Assembly (NCBI GenBank): GCA_945873955.1 | Contig: CAMCFA010000025.1 | Location: forward strand, 1-34,531 | Origin: an uncultured Clostridia bacterium | Lineage (GTDB): Bacteria > Bacillota > Clostridia > Oscillospirales > Ruminococcaceae | Reading direction: 5' to 3' | DNA: 34,531 nucleotides | Part shown: piece after piece, positions 6,808-15,958 of the stretch | Layout of the letters: the number at the start of each line of letters is the position of its first letter | Position numbering within the stretch: the first letter of the stretch is position 1 | The notes under the pieces: model-generated | Seen by the model: the letters and a program-made list of their open reading frames with translations, nothing else | Databases searched by the model: none | What the model was told of the DNA's origin: nothing | Made by a program: the position numbers and the translations under genes

Positions 6808-9168
6808 TTACTTGTCCGGGGTTATCTTCCAGATGTCCCTTGCATATTCTGCAATGGTGCGGTCGGAGCTGAACTTTCCGGCGTTGCACATATTTATCCA
6901 GCACTTGCGGGTGAATTCGTTCCGGTGGTCGCGGTAGTCGGCGTTGGTTTTCAGCTTCGCCGCAACGTAGCTTTCGAGGTCGCCCAGCAGGTAATAATGA
7001 TCCGGAACATGCCAGCTTGCGCCGTCAAGGAGCGCGTAGTACAGCTCGCGGAAGGAGCCGTTCCCGCCGTCGGAGAAGGTGCCGTCGATCAGCGTGTCAA
7101 GAACGCGGGCGATCTTCCTGTTCTCTGCGTACAGCTTGCGGGGGTCGTAGGAGGGCATGATCTTTTCCAGCTCCTCTACCCGCGCACCGAAGATGTAATT
7201 GTTCTCAATGCCGGCTTCCTCGGCGATCTCGACGTTTGCGCCGTCGTAAGTCCCCAGAGTTACCGTGCCGTTGAGCATGAACTTCATGTTGCCGGTGCCG
7301 CTTGCTTCTGTGCCGGCGGTGGAGATCTGCTCGGAGATGTCCGCGGCGGTTACCAGCTTCTCGGCGTAGGAAACGTTGTAGTTCTGCACGAATACTACGT
7401 TTATAAGTCCCTTTGTGTCGGGGTCGGAGTTCACCAGCGCGGCGATCTCGTTGATGTACTTGATTATCGCCTTGGCGCGTGCGTAGCCGGGGGCGGACTT
7501 CGCGCCGAAAATGAAGGTTGTGGGGTAGAAGTCCTTTATACTGCCGTCTTTAATGCCGAAATAGATGTACATGATCGAGAACGCGTTCAGAAGCTGGCGC
7601 TTGTACTCATGCAGGCGCTTTATCTGGATATCGAAAATGCTGTTGGGGTCAACGGCGGTGCGCTCATGCTCGGTGATGTACTCCGCGAGAGCCGCCTTTT
7701 TCGCCAACTTGATGTTCGCGAAGCGTTCAAGCTGGGCGGGGTCGTCGGCGTATTTTTCAAGGGCTTTGAGCTGTGTGAGGTCGGTGATCCACCCTTCTCC
7801 GCCCAGAAGCTCGGTTATCTGCGCGGAAAGCTCCGGGTTGCAGAGGGCTATCCAGCGGCGGGGAGTAATGCCGTTGGTCTTGTTCTGGAAGCGCTCCGGG
7901 TAGAGCTCGTACCATTCCGGCAGGGCGCTGTGTTTCAGTATTTCGGTGTGGATCTGAGCTACGCCGTTGGTGTAGCTGGAGCAGTAGATCGCCATTTTTG
8001 CCATGTGGACTACTCCGCCGGAGACCGGCTTCATCTGCGCGATCTTTTCCTTAGGCATGTTGCGGCGGTACATATCGGCGATGAAATACTCGTTTATGCG
8101 CAGGATTATGCTGTAAACCTCCGGGAGAAGCTCCTCCATGAGGTCAACGCCCCATTTTTCAAGCGCCTCCGCCATAATGGTGTGGTTGGTGTAGTTGAAG
8201 GTCTTCTGCGCGATAGACATGGCGTTCTCAAAGGAAATGCCGTAGTCGGCGGTGAGCACCCGGATAAGCTCCGGAATGGAGATAGTGGGGTGGGTGTCGT
8301 TGAGCTGAATAGAGTTGAACTCGGCGAAATCCTCGATCTTTCTGCCGGCTTTGAGGTGCTTCTTGATAAGGTCGTGGATAGAAGCGGCGCAGAAGAAATA
8401 CTGCTGTTTCAGGCGCAGGAGCTTGCCGGGGCGGGCGTCGTCATTCGGGTAGAGCGTGCGGGAGATGTTCTCGGCTTCGATCTGCTCGCGGCATGCCGCC
8501 ATGTAGTCCTGCCGATTGAACGCGTCAAAATCGAACTCGTTTATCGGCTCTGCCTGCCACAGGCGGAGAGTTCCGGCGAAGTCGTTCTTATAGCCGAATA
8601 TCGGCATATCGTAGGGTACTGCCATGACGTCGCCGGTGGCGAAATGCACCCTTACCGCGTCGGAGGGGACGCGGTTGCTCCACGGGTCGCCGAATTTCGT
8701 CCAGTCGTCCGCGGTTTCTTTCTGGAAGCCGTCAACTATCGACTGCTTGAACAGACCGTACTTGTAGCGGATCCCGTAGCCGGTGAGGGGGAGCTTCATT
8801 GAAGCCGCGCTGTCAAGGAAGCATGCGGCAAGTCTGCCAAGACCGCCGTTGCCTAGCGCCGCGTCCTCGATCTCCTCTAAGTCGCAGAGGGAAGCGCCGG
8901 CGGAGTTCAGTATCTCCTCGGCTTCGTCGCGGATACCCAGACACAGCAGGTTGTTGTATACTGCTCTGCCTACAAGGAACTCCGCGGAGAGGTAGCTGGC
9001 GGAGCGTCCTTTCGGGGCTGAGTTTTCCATGAGCGGCGCCGCCTGCTTCATCACTGCGCGGGCAAGCGCGTCGTGGAGCTGGGGCGCGGTGGACTTTTCC
9101 GGGCTGTTTCCGCAAAGCCCCGACAGGTACTCGCTGAAGTCTTTTTTGAGGGTGAGCTTGTCTATCAT
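6808..9168 (-). CDS. glgP: Glycogen/alpha-glucan phosphorylase
   Basis: A 786-residue cytoplasmic enzyme that releases glucose-1-phosphate from alpha-1,4-glucans. The pyridoxal-phosphate lysine is K629 in EASGTGNMKFMLNG, followed by TLGTYDGANVEI. Earlier motifs GNGGLGRLAACFLDS, NDTHPTISIPELIRVL and RIHEYKRQLLN-like IKRLHEYKRQLLNAF also match the GT35 family in order and the length is normal. Start ATG with AAAAGGAG nine bases upstream; a longer overlapping frame in another phase is a shadow. It is a single-gene unit with its own promoter and terminator, and no other glycogen gene is adjacent. It points to glycogen storage or use of glucans. Confidence 0.97.
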   Translation of the reverse strand: MIDKLTLKKDFSEYLSGLCGNSPEKSTAPQLHDALARAVMKQAAPLMENSAPKGRSASYLSAEFLVGRAVYNNLLCLGIRDEAEEILNSAGASLCDLEEIEDAALGNGGLGRLAACFLDSAASMKLPLTGYGIRYKYGLFKQSIVDGFQKETADDWTKFGDPWSNRVPSDAVRVHFATGDVMAVPYDMPIFGYKNDFAGTLRLWQAEPINEFDFDAFNRQDYMAACREQIEAENISRTLYPNDDARPGKLLRLKQQYFFCAASIHDLIKKHLKAGRKIEDFAEFNSIQLNDTHPTISIPELIRVLTADYGISFENAMSIAQKTFNYTNHTIMAEALEKWGVDLMEELLPEVYSIILRINEYFIADMYRRNMPKEKIAQMKPVSGGVVHMAKMAIYCSSYTNGVAQIHTEILKHSALPEWYELYPERFQNKTNGITPRRWIALCNPELSAQITELLGGEGWITDLTQLKALEKYADDPAQLERFANIKLAKKAALAEYITEHERTAVDPNSIFDIQIKRLHEYKRQLLNAFSIMYIYFGIKDGSIKDFYPTTFIFGAKSAPGYARAKAIIKYINEIAALVNSDPDTKGLINVVFVQNYNVSYAEKLVTAADISEQISTAGTEASGTGNMKFMLNGTVTLGTYDGANVEIAEEAGIENNYIFGARVEELEKIMPSYDPRKLYAENRKIARVLDTLIDGTFSDGGNGSFRELYYALLDGASWHVPDHYYLLGDLESYVAAKLKTNADYRDHRNEFTRKCWINMCNAGKFSSDRTIAEYARDIWKITPDK

Positions 9169-9204
9169 GATAGTTCTCCTTTTGCATATTTAATATCTAG
9201 TATG

Positions 9205-9233
9205 ATTATAGCACAAAATCACGGTAAAATCAA
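9205..9233 (-). promoter_or_regulatory. Sigma-A promoter of glgP
   Basis: Minus strand TTGATT (9233-9228), 17-base spacer ending in TGTGC, TATAAT (9210-9205). The predicted start is about 30 bases before the glgP start codon. Confidence 0.82.
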
Positions 9234-9446
9234 TAACTCACCCTAAAAACAGAGAGATATGTGCGCGGATAATGTTAAATTAGAAAGCAGAACTGAGTTT
9301 CGCTGTTATTTTCTGTTGTGAAAAATGTAAAATTTTTTTAAATATTACATATCATTTGGTTAAAATGCACATAAACACGATTTGAAATTCTACACGAAAA
9401 ATCGGCTGTTTTTGCGGGAAAATCCGAAAATCTTCCCGGGGAACGC
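9234..9446. other. AT-rich intergenic region between glgP and the pilus operon
   Basis: No gene is visible on either strand. The stretch is AT rich, with a dyad TGTAA...TTACA (9326-9349) that resembles the GTAAA/TTTAC dyads upstream of the major pilin promoter. It is a plausible site for regulators of the pilus operon, but nothing more can be supported. Confidence 0.5.
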
Positions 9447-9475
9447 TTGAAATAAACGTGAAAATATGGTATAAT
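9447..9475 (+). promoter_or_regulatory. Sigma-A promoter of the pilC operon
   Basis: TTGAAA (9447-9452), 17-base spacer, TATAAT (9470-9475). The predicted start is near 9482, giving a 90-base leader before pilC. Confidence 0.87.
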
Positions 9476-9481
9476 CTATAT

Positions 9482-9571
9482 ACTATAAAATGGAGTATAG
9501 GGCGTAGTATGCCCCTTATCCGTTAATTTGGCGGCTGGGTATTCAGCCGCGGGGGGATTGGAGGTAATCCG
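9482..9571 (+). promoter_or_regulatory. Structured 5' leader of the pilC operon
   Basis: Two hairpins: GGGC-GTAGTAT-GCCC (9500-9514) and GCGGCTG-GGTATT-CAGCCGC (9531-9550), the second ending about ten bases before the GGAGG of pilC. The first is part of an 18-base stretch (9497-9514) nearly identical to one in the flgM leader (25669-25686). No known riboswitch is recognised. Confidence 0.5.
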
Positions 9572-10765
9572 GTGAAAAAATTCTCTTATCAAGCCACCGA
9601 TATAAACGGAAAAACCGTCCGTGGACAGGAGATGGCAGAGGATTATCAGGATCTTCAGCAAAAGCTGAAGGAACGGAACCTGTACGTTACGCGATATCGC
9701 GATATGGGCGCAAACGACGCGGTAGACGTTAAGTACAAGTTTAAAACTAAAGAGGTATCGTTCATAAGCAGACAGCTTGCGTCGATGACCTCGGCGGGTC
9801 TGTCGCTCGTCCGTGCGCTGTATATCCTTCAGGAACAGCAGGAGAACAAAAGGGCGAAGGCTGTTCTGCTGGATATCTATGAGGAGGTTCAGAAAGGTAA
9901 GTCTTTCTCGGAGGTGCTGGAGGCAAAGCCCGGCGTTTTCCCGGATCTGTTCGTCAGCATGGTTGCTGCCGGTGAGTCGTCCGGTACGCTCGACCAGATC
10001 CTTGTCAGAGTGTCCGACCACTTCGCTAACGCGAACAAGACAAACAACAAAGTAAAGAGCGCAATGGTTTATCCTATCATTCTGCTTGTTCTGGCGCTGG
10101 CTGTCGTTGTACTGATGTTCACGATGATCCTTCCTACTTTCGCAGATATGATGGAGCCGGAGGATATGTCCCCGCTTACACGAGGCATGATGGCATTCTC
10201 TGATTCACTTATTAACTACTGGTATATTTACATTATCGTTATTCTTGCACTTGTATTTGGTTTCTGGTTCTGCAAGAGAGTCCCGGCGATAAAGCTCAAG
10301 ATGGACGAATTGGTCCTCAGGATACCTAAGGTAGGAAAGCTGCTTGCGACTATCTACACGGGACGTTTTGCAAGAAATATGTCCAACCTTTACGCTGCCG
10401 GTCTTCAGATGGTAGACTGTATTCAAAAGTCTGTTCAGGTCCTCGGCAATACTTACATAAACAAGAAGTTCGAGGAAGTTATCGACAACATCAAGCTCGG
10501 TGAGAGCATGTCGAAGGCAGTTGAAAAGACCGGTATATTCGAGGGCATGTTTACCTCGATCATTTATGTCGGCGAGGAATCCGGTACGCTGGATACCATT
10601 CTTTCAAAGGCTGCGGATTACTACGAGGAAGAAGGCGATTCCGCTATTACCAAGCTGGTCGGTATGCTGGAGCCTGTCATGATCATCATCATGGGTATCG
10701 CTATCGGTCTTGTACTCGCGGCTATATTCCCGATGCTTTACGGCGGCATCACAAATGTAAGCTGA
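9572..10765 (+). CDS. pilC: Type IV pilus platform protein PilC (GspF family)
   Basis: A 397-residue inner-membrane protein with the duplicated GspF/T2SF domain. The first repeat (about 65-190) has LASMTSAGLSLVRALYIL and AGESSGTLDQIL; the second (about 265-390) has LYAAGLQMVDCI and VGEESGTLDTIL. Membrane helices lie near 165-188, 214-232 and 365-390. PilC is the platform that couples the PilB/PilT motors to pilin movement. The start is GTG with GGAGG nine bases upstream, followed by MKKFSYQATDINGKTVRG, the usual N-terminus (YxAxDxxGk). It is the first gene of the assembly operon. Confidence 0.95.
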   Translation: MKKFSYQATDINGKTVRGQEMAEDYQDLQQKLKERNLYVTRYRDMGANDAVDVKYKFKTKEVSFISRQLASMTSAGLSLVRALYILQEQQENKRAKAVLLDIYEEVQKGKSFSEVLEAKPGVFPDLFVSMVAAGESSGTLDQILVRVSDHFANANKTNNKVKSAMVYPIILLVLALAVVVLMFTMILPTFADMMEPEDMSPLTRGMMAFSDSLINYWYIYIIVILALVFGFWFCKRVPAIKLKMDELVLRIPKVGKLLATIYTGRFARNMSNLYAAGLQMVDCIQKSVQVLGNTYINKKFEEVIDNIKLGESMSKAVEKTGIFEGMFTSIIYVGEESGTLDTILSKAADYYEEEGDSAITKLVGMLEPVMIIIMGIAIGLVLAAIFPMLYGGITNVS

Positions 10766-10794
10766 TATCTACATTATAATTATGAGGTGAAAAT

Positions 10795-12426
10795 ATGCTT
10801 TCAATTGATATTACTGACAGACAAATCAAGCTGGTCAGAGGCGTACACAGCGGAAGCAAGATCAGAGTTCAGGACGCAGACATGCGCGAGCTTACTCTGG
10901 GTATGGTTTCCAACGGTTACATAACTGATGTCCCCATGGTCGCTGCGGAATTGAACGATATCATAAAGACCAAGGGCATTACCGAAAAGGACGCTATCGT
11001 GTCCATTACCTCCAGCTCTATCGTATACAAGGAAATGCTGCTCCCCAAGCCCAAGAGCTTAAAGAACACTGCCGCTATCGAGGCAATGATCCAGTCCAAC
11101 ATGGGCGTTTCCAAGGAGTTCAACATCTCCTTCACCATTGCCGGTGAGACCGAGGACGAGGAAAAGAACAAGATGATCAAGATCATCGCCACCGCCTGCC
11201 CGCAGCGTCTGGTAGACGGCTATGTAAGACTGTTCTCCCATATCGGTCTTTCACTTAAGGCGGTAAATATCTCCAACAACTCTGTAACCCGTCTTATCGT
11301 CAACACCCCGAAGATGGCGGACAGAATGCCTATGCTGCTCATTCAGATAGATAAGGGCTTCCTTAACATGAATCTGTATGAGGACAACCAGATCGTGTTC
11401 TCGCGTTACTTCAACGTTGACCCTGCGGACTACGACAACGCGCCGGACTATGTTATCCGCGCAGTTTACGACAACCTGTTCCGCATGATCCAGTTCATCA
11501 AGAGCCGCAAGGGCGCTAAGCCCCTTAAGGAGATCATGTTCTACGGCGATACCGGAAACTTTATCGAGCTTTCCAACGCTATCTCCTCGTTCAACGTACC
11601 CACTCATGTGCTGGCTACTCCCTCTACCGTTATCACAATGACGGAGATAGACTTCACAAAGTACGCGAACGCTATCGGCGCTATCTACCGCAGAAACAAG
11701 GATCTCGAGCACATCAACCTGCTGGAGGCTACCTCCGCTAAGGAATCAAAGGGCATGAACGGCTACCTGCTGGCGCTGGGCGCTTCCTGCGTCGGCGCGG
11801 TGGTTCTGGTGGGCGCTATCACCCTCGGTCTGGGTGCGTTTGACAACGCGATCAAGAGCCAGATCTCAGACGTTCAGCAGCAGATCAACAATCCTACGCT
11901 CCAGAATGATCTTGATATAGTTTCAAACCGCGAGAAGATGCTGGCAGGCTTCCAGAAATACAACGACAGCGTTGGAGAGACATCACAGCTCTTTAACTAC
12001 ATGCCCAAGGCGCAGAGCTACGTTATCGACAAGCTGAAGGAACCGATCGAGTCCATTGTCAACGACGATGTCGAGCTTGATCTGCTCAGCGTAAGTATCA
12101 GCGACTATTCTGTTTCAGCTACATTCATGGGACGCAGCAACGGCGATCCTACTCCTATTCCTTCGGATTATGTAGAGAAGCTCATTAAAGACGTTAAGAC
12201 CAAATACGGCGACTCTTATTTCCAGAATGTATCTTACAGCGGATTCCAGAAGGTAAATTCTTCGATTGAAAACAACTATCTTGTACTCAGCACGGAAAAG
12301 GAAAAGTATGACACTGTATTCACCTTCTCTCTGAGCATGAATATAAGAGCCGGTTCAGACGAGGAGAATGCAACGTCTATTGACCTTGATCCTCAGCCGG
12401 TCGAAGAAGAGGAGGTAGCTGAATAA
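10795..12426 (+). CDS. PilM-PilN fusion, pilus inner-membrane platform
   Basis: A 543-residue protein. Residues 1-305 form an actin-like PilM/SHS2 domain (MLSIDITDRQIKLVRG; VSITSSSIVYKEMLLP; YGDTGNFIELSNAI). Residues 306-312 read HINLLEA, a close match to the INLLP peptide at the N-terminus of PilN that normally docks into PilM. A membrane helix follows at 323-349, then a PilN-like extracellular part and an acidic tail (EEEEVAE). PilM and PilN are usually separate genes, so this looks like a natural fusion. RBS GAGGTGA precedes the ATG. The stop overlaps the start of the next gene by one base (TAATG), implying translational coupling. PilM identity is strong; the PilN half rests on order, topology and the INLL motif. 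Confidence 0.85.
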   Translation: MLSIDITDRQIKLVRGVHSGSKIRVQDADMRELTLGMVSNGYITDVPMVAAELNDIIKTKGITEKDAIVSITSSSIVYKEMLLPKPKSLKNTAAIEAMIQSNMGVSKEFNISFTIAGETEDEEKNKMIKIIATACPQRLVDGYVRLFSHIGLSLKAVNISNNSVTRLIVNTPKMADRMPMLLIQIDKGFLNMNLYEDNQIVFSRYFNVDPADYDNAPDYVIRAVYDNLFRMIQFIKSRKGAKPLKEIMFYGDTGNFIELSNAISSFNVPTHVLATPSTVITMTEIDFTKYANAIGAIYRRNKDLEHINLLEATSAKESKGMNGYLLALGASCVGAVVLVGAITLGLGAFDNAIKSQISDVQQQINNPTLQNDLDIVSNREKMLAGFQKYNDSVGETSQLFNYMPKAQSYVIDKLKEPIESIVNDDVELDLLSVSISDYSVSATFMGRSNGDPTPIPSDYVEKLIKDVKTKYGDSYFQNVSYSGFQKVNSSIENNYLVLSTEKEKYDTVFTFSLSMNIRAGSDEENATSIDLDPQPVEEEEVAE

Positions 12427-13367
12427 TGAAACTCACTAAACAGGAAAGGATCGCCGTTCTGGTGATCGCAGTTATTATTTTACTCGTACTCGGAGTTATT
12501 TTCTTTATTGTTCCTAAGTTCAACGAGATCGGCACTGACAGCGCTTCTCTTGTAAACAAGCAGAAGGAGCTTGCGGCGGCTGTTGAGAGAGCAGGTACAA
12601 AGGATCAGCTTGGTCAGGACGTTATCGCTGCTTACGACGAGGGACGCAATATCGCGGATATGTTCTTTGAGGAAATGCAGCCGTATGAGGCGGACGACGA
12701 GATCCGTAATTTTATCCAGTACTGCAAGGACAACGATGTAAACATTACCGTGGACTCGCTTTCCATTGGCAGCCCGTCTGTATCTACTCTCGGCGTTAAT
12801 TTCTACACCGAGCCTACGGTAGTTTACGATCTCAAGACCTACGCTACTCAAGGTCAGCAGGAGACCGAGGAGGAGCTTGCAGCGGAAGCGAGGGCTGCGC
12901 TGCTTCAGTCCCAGCTTTCTTCTACACAGACAGTTGGTTCTATTGATGTTACATTCACTGTTACCACCCTCAACGACGATGATATGCTCAAGTTTGTTGA
13001 TATCGTCAACAACTATGTAAAGCAGGAGAACGGAAGCAACGTCAGAAAGGCTATCCGTCTTTCCAGCGGCTACTCTGTAACTTACAGCGATGTAGAGGAA
13101 AAGTACAGCGAGCTTGTTGCCGATCTTACTGAGAGTGCCGCTAAGGACGCTGCGGCTCAGATCCAAAAGGATACCGGCGAGAAGGTGACCACTGACAACA
13201 CCGGAAACGACGCTGCTGCAAATGGCGAGGGCAATAACGAAGAGGAAGAGAAGAAGGACAATTCCTTTGAGGGCAATACACGTCAGATGGGCGTTACCCT
13301 TACTATGTACAGCATTGAGCGCATGCAGGATCCTACCGATCAGCTCGCAGCTCAGGACGCTCAGTAA
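12426..13367 (+). CDS. PilO-like pilus assembly protein
   Basis: A 313-residue bitopic protein with a short cytoplasmic N-terminus, one membrane helix (about 9-29, with VLVIAVIILLVLGVIFF), a coiled region (about 40-75) and an extracellular alpha/beta part. That order is typical of PilO, the partner of PilN. The C-terminal 60 residues are low-complexity and acidic (NNEEEEKKDN), with a final TLTMYSIERM segment. The position right after PilM-PilN, with coupled TAATG, supports PilO although sequence conservation in this family is weak. Confidence 0.75.
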   Translation: MKLTKQERIAVLVIAVIILLVLGVIFFIVPKFNEIGTDSASLVNKQKELAAAVERAGTKDQLGQDVIAAYDEGRNIADMFFEEMQPYEADDEIRNFIQYCKDNDVNITVDSLSIGSPSVSTLGVNFYTEPTVVYDLKTYATQGQQETEEELAAEARAALLQSQLSSTQTVGSIDVTFTVTTLNDDDMLKFVDIVNNYVKQENGSNVRKAIRLSSGYSVTYSDVEEKYSELVADLTESAAKDAAAQIQKDTGEKVTTDNTGNDAAANGEGNNEEEEKKDNSFEGNTRQMGVTLTMYSIERMQDPTDQLAAQDAQ

Positions 13368-13425
13368 CCGGCGTTTGTGATATCCTGTAACAGTTTGGGT
13401 ATTACAGCAATATAATAAACTAATC

Positions 13426-13464
13426 TTCTGCGCCGTTCCGCAAGTGATTGCCGGCGGCGCAGAA
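13426..13464 (+). other. Intercistronic hairpin between pilO and the PilX-like gene
   Basis: A ten-bp perfect stem TTCTGCGCCG (13426-13435) / CGGCGCAGAA (13455-13464), with a 19-base interior. There is no T-tract, so it is not a standard terminator; it may stabilise or be a processing point that changes the ratio of platform and pilin mRNAs. Upstream (13411-13416) TATAAT is present but without a convincing -35. Confidence 0.55.
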
Positions 13465-13502
13465 TAGCACATCTGCGTGATCAAGTATTGGAGGAATCAA
13501 AG

Positions 13503-15938
13503 ATGAAACACGCATTGAGAAAATATATCTCACCGTGTGGAAGCGCACTGTTTATGGTCGTCAGTACTATGGCGGCCCTGATCGTGCTGGTCACGGCTAT
13601 GTATATGTCCGTGCTTTCTTCCAGACAGGTGCAGTATGCAACTTTTGACCAGGAGCAGGCGTATGTATCGTCCACATCAATTGCGGATATCATCTGCTCA
13701 TATATCGCGGACAATAAAAACGGCAGCGACCCGTTTGTACAAAAGGTGCTGAAACTTGAAAATCCAGGGGACAGCATTTCCACAAATGGCAACGGTTTCG
13801 CTTCGCTGAACGGCGGTTCAAACGATGACACCATTCTTGGTGGATATGACGTTGGCGTTACCAAAATGAAGGACGAAACTATCAGCGGCACAACATGGCA
13901 TGTATATGATGTCGCTGTAACCGTGGCAAACAATGGCGTGCTTGAAACTACACATACCTATCTGCGAACAAAGGATCCTGAGCCGGAGGATATGCCTCCC
14001 ATTGACAGATTCTTTACGGCAACAGGATATATTCCGAACGACGTGTGGATCGATAGTGGAACATATAATTCTACTCTTTATGTTGACTCCGAGTATGTGC
14101 AGTTCGGTAACGTTGTAGGCGGACTTGGAAATCTGGACATCAACTCTGGTCTGATCTGCGCTGGTACGGCGGTGTTCAAGCATGGCTCGGCACAACAGGT
14201 AGACACTTCTGAGCCAACTCTTTGGGCTATCGGTAATAACATGATAATTCAGTCCCAGCCGGATAGATTCAATCTTGGAGGCACTGCCGCTGATCATGGA
14301 ACTTTGATCATTGGTGGAAATCTTGATGTTCAGCATATTACAGTTTTTGGTTCTGGTGATGGACCTACTGATGTTTATGTGCTTGGTGATCTTTATATCA
14401 GAAACTCAAAAACTGATTTTTACGGAAACCTCTATGTAAACGGCAATATCTATATAGATATCACGGGCGAGCAAAAGATGGATATGCACGGCGGAAGGAT
14501 CTATCAGACGTCCTCTGGCACAATAGATGTACCGACCGATGGTTCATTAACTCGAATTAGGTATGACGGCTCGGAAGTAACCATTGATGAGATCAAGTCA
14601 ACTCCGTGGATAGAATCTGAGACCTCTCCTATGGAAATGATGACGCAGGAAGAAGTTGGTTCAAAGCTAGATGAAGCTATCGGAGCTTCCGTTTATCCTA
14701 AGTGGATCGCAAACATCGATGCGGCAAAGAAAAATGTCAAGAACATATTCTTTAACGCTAACTGGGGCGAAACAGACCTTACCGCTATAGAGGTTCCAGA
14801 CCCTAACAATCCCGACAAAACCGTTTCACTTATCTCTCATTATGGACTGTCAGAGACAAAGATGACACCAAAATTTGTGGAAGTGATAGATTCCGACTGC
14901 ACGATCGGCGATATAGTAAATGTCGGTCCTTGGGTCCAAGGCACAAACTTGACCATTATTTTTGACACCGGTAGTGCGGGGAACACGCTTACCATTAATC
15001 TTGAGGCAAATACCGACCTTGATCCTGACGACGGTGACGACACCCTTAACGGATTTACCTGGGCTGCCGCTGACGAAAGCAGCGGGTTTATTGATCTTCA
15101 CAGCTCGGATAAGTTGCTTAGACAAGATAGGATGAATATCTTGACGGTAGGAGACGGAAATTTGGTTATCAATGTCCCTGAGTATACGGTCACTGATGAT
15201 GAAACCGGTGAAAAGGAGACCAGGAGCGTCATCTATCAAGCTACACCACAGGAGTTCTTCGGGCATTACGGCTGGTACATGTTCTCCGGAGGAAGCGTTC
15301 AAACATTAGAATTCAACGGAACAAGTTACCAAAGATACGGAAGCTGTACCACATCGTCAAATATGCCAGACAAGGTACGTAAAATGATCCACAGTGCAGA
15401 CGGCTGCACAGATTGTGCCGACCCTGCAAAACCCGAAGATAATAAATATGTTGAATGCAAGAATTCCAACGGCGATAAGGGTTATACATGCAGTATCCAC
15501 GGCGGATTTGTTGAGGCGGAGACTAAGCCCACAACCTGTCAGTGTACGGGAAGAATCGAGAAGGATGAATTCCCGGAGTATTACTATGAGGGCGAGCTTC
15601 AAAGACCTAATGTGAATATCTTCCTTGTATCCTGCAGCGAGAGCGCGGACATTCAAATCGGCTGTCTGAAATATCCGCTTGGCGGTAAGGTAGGCGTAAA
15701 CGAAAATGTTTACTACGGCTATGTTTACGCTCCTTATATGACCTACATGGATAAATCAGACGGTGCGGGCGGTGGTCTTAAGAGCACAGGAGGCATCATC
15801 GTATCAGACTATATCATGGCTGGATTCTACGAGTATGTTTATGCTAAGCCGGATCAGTCGATCGAGGAGATCGTTGGCAAGGATTTTGACCCGGTAACAC
15901 CTAATGCAAACCGTTCGTGGCGCATTCACGGTGTTTAA
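13503..15938 (+). CDS. Large PilX-like pilus-associated protein with beta-helix-like repeats and a Cys cluster
   Basis: An 811-residue protein anchored by an N-terminal helix (about residues 10-35, after PCGSALFMVVSTMAAL) that resembles PilX_N minor pilin N-termini but lacks the classical G/FxxxE cleavage site. Residues about 190-330 carry repeated short beta motifs with Gly/Asn turns (GTLIIGGNLDVQ, VYVLGDLYI, GNLYVNGNIYID), suggestive of a bactofilin-like or beta-helix fold. Cys 635 to Cys 681 form a cluster (CTDC, then CQC at 679-681), possibly zinc or disulfide. The start is the ATG with TTGGAGGAATC 8-14 bases upstream; a TTG start 15 bases earlier would overlap that RBS. It precedes two prepilin genes, so it may be a tip or adhesin-like minor component. 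Function is inferred from context. Confidence 0.65.
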   Translation: MKHALRKYISPCGSALFMVVSTMAALIVLVTAMYMSVLSSRQVQYATFDQEQAYVSSTSIADIICSYIADNKNGSDPFVQKVLKLENPGDSISTNGNGFASLNGGSNDDTILGGYDVGVTKMKDETISGTTWHVYDVAVTVANNGVLETTHTYLRTKDPEPEDMPPIDRFFTATGYIPNDVWIDSGTYNSTLYVDSEYVQFGNVVGGLGNLDINSGLICAGTAVFKHGSAQQVDTSEPTLWAIGNNMIIQSQPDRFNLGGTAADHGTLIIGGNLDVQHITVFGSGDGPTDVYVLGDLYIRNSKTDFYGNLYVNGNIYIDITGEQKMDMHGGRIYQTSSGTIDVPTDGSLTRIRYDGSEVTIDEIKSTPWIESETSPMEMMTQEEVGSKLDEAIGASVYPKWIANIDAAKKNVKNIFFNANWGETDLTAIEVPDPNNPDKTVSLISHYGLSETKMTPKFVEVIDSDCTIGDIVNVGPWVQGTNLTIIFDTGSAGNTLTINLEANTDLDPDDGDDTLNGFTWAAADESSGFIDLHSSDKLLRQDRMNILTVGDGNLVINVPEYTVTDDETGEKETRSVIYQATPQEFFGHYGWYMFSGGSVQTLEFNGTSYQRYGSCTTSSNMPDKVRKMIHSADGCTDCADPAKPEDNKYVECKNSNGDKGYTCSIHGGFVEAETKPTTCQCTGRIEKDEFPEYYYEGELQRPNVNIFLVSCSESADIQIGCLKYPLGGKVGVNENVYYGYVYAPYMTYMDKSDGAGGGLKSTGGIIVSDYIMAGFYEYVYAKPDQSIEEIVGKDFDPVTPNANRSWRIHGV

Positions 15939-15958
15939 TTGATAGGGAGGGAAGACGC

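Noticed and set aside
6724-8802. A 692-codon open frame on the plus strand across glgP
   Set aside because: It is the antisense of glycogen phosphorylase, has no family motifs and runs through the glgP coding region; it arises from GC-rich codon structure.
9482-9571. Riboswitch (c-di-GMP class I or II) in the pilC leader
   Set aside because: None of the conserved GEMM core sequences is present; only simple hairpins are seen.
12480-13484. Minus-strand open frame of 334 codons antisense to pilO
   Set aside because: It has no recognisable domain and lies opposite a convincing PilO-like gene in an intact operon.
13488-13502. TTG start for the PilX-like gene at 13488
   Set aside because: It overlaps the ribosome binding site that serves the ATG at 13503.
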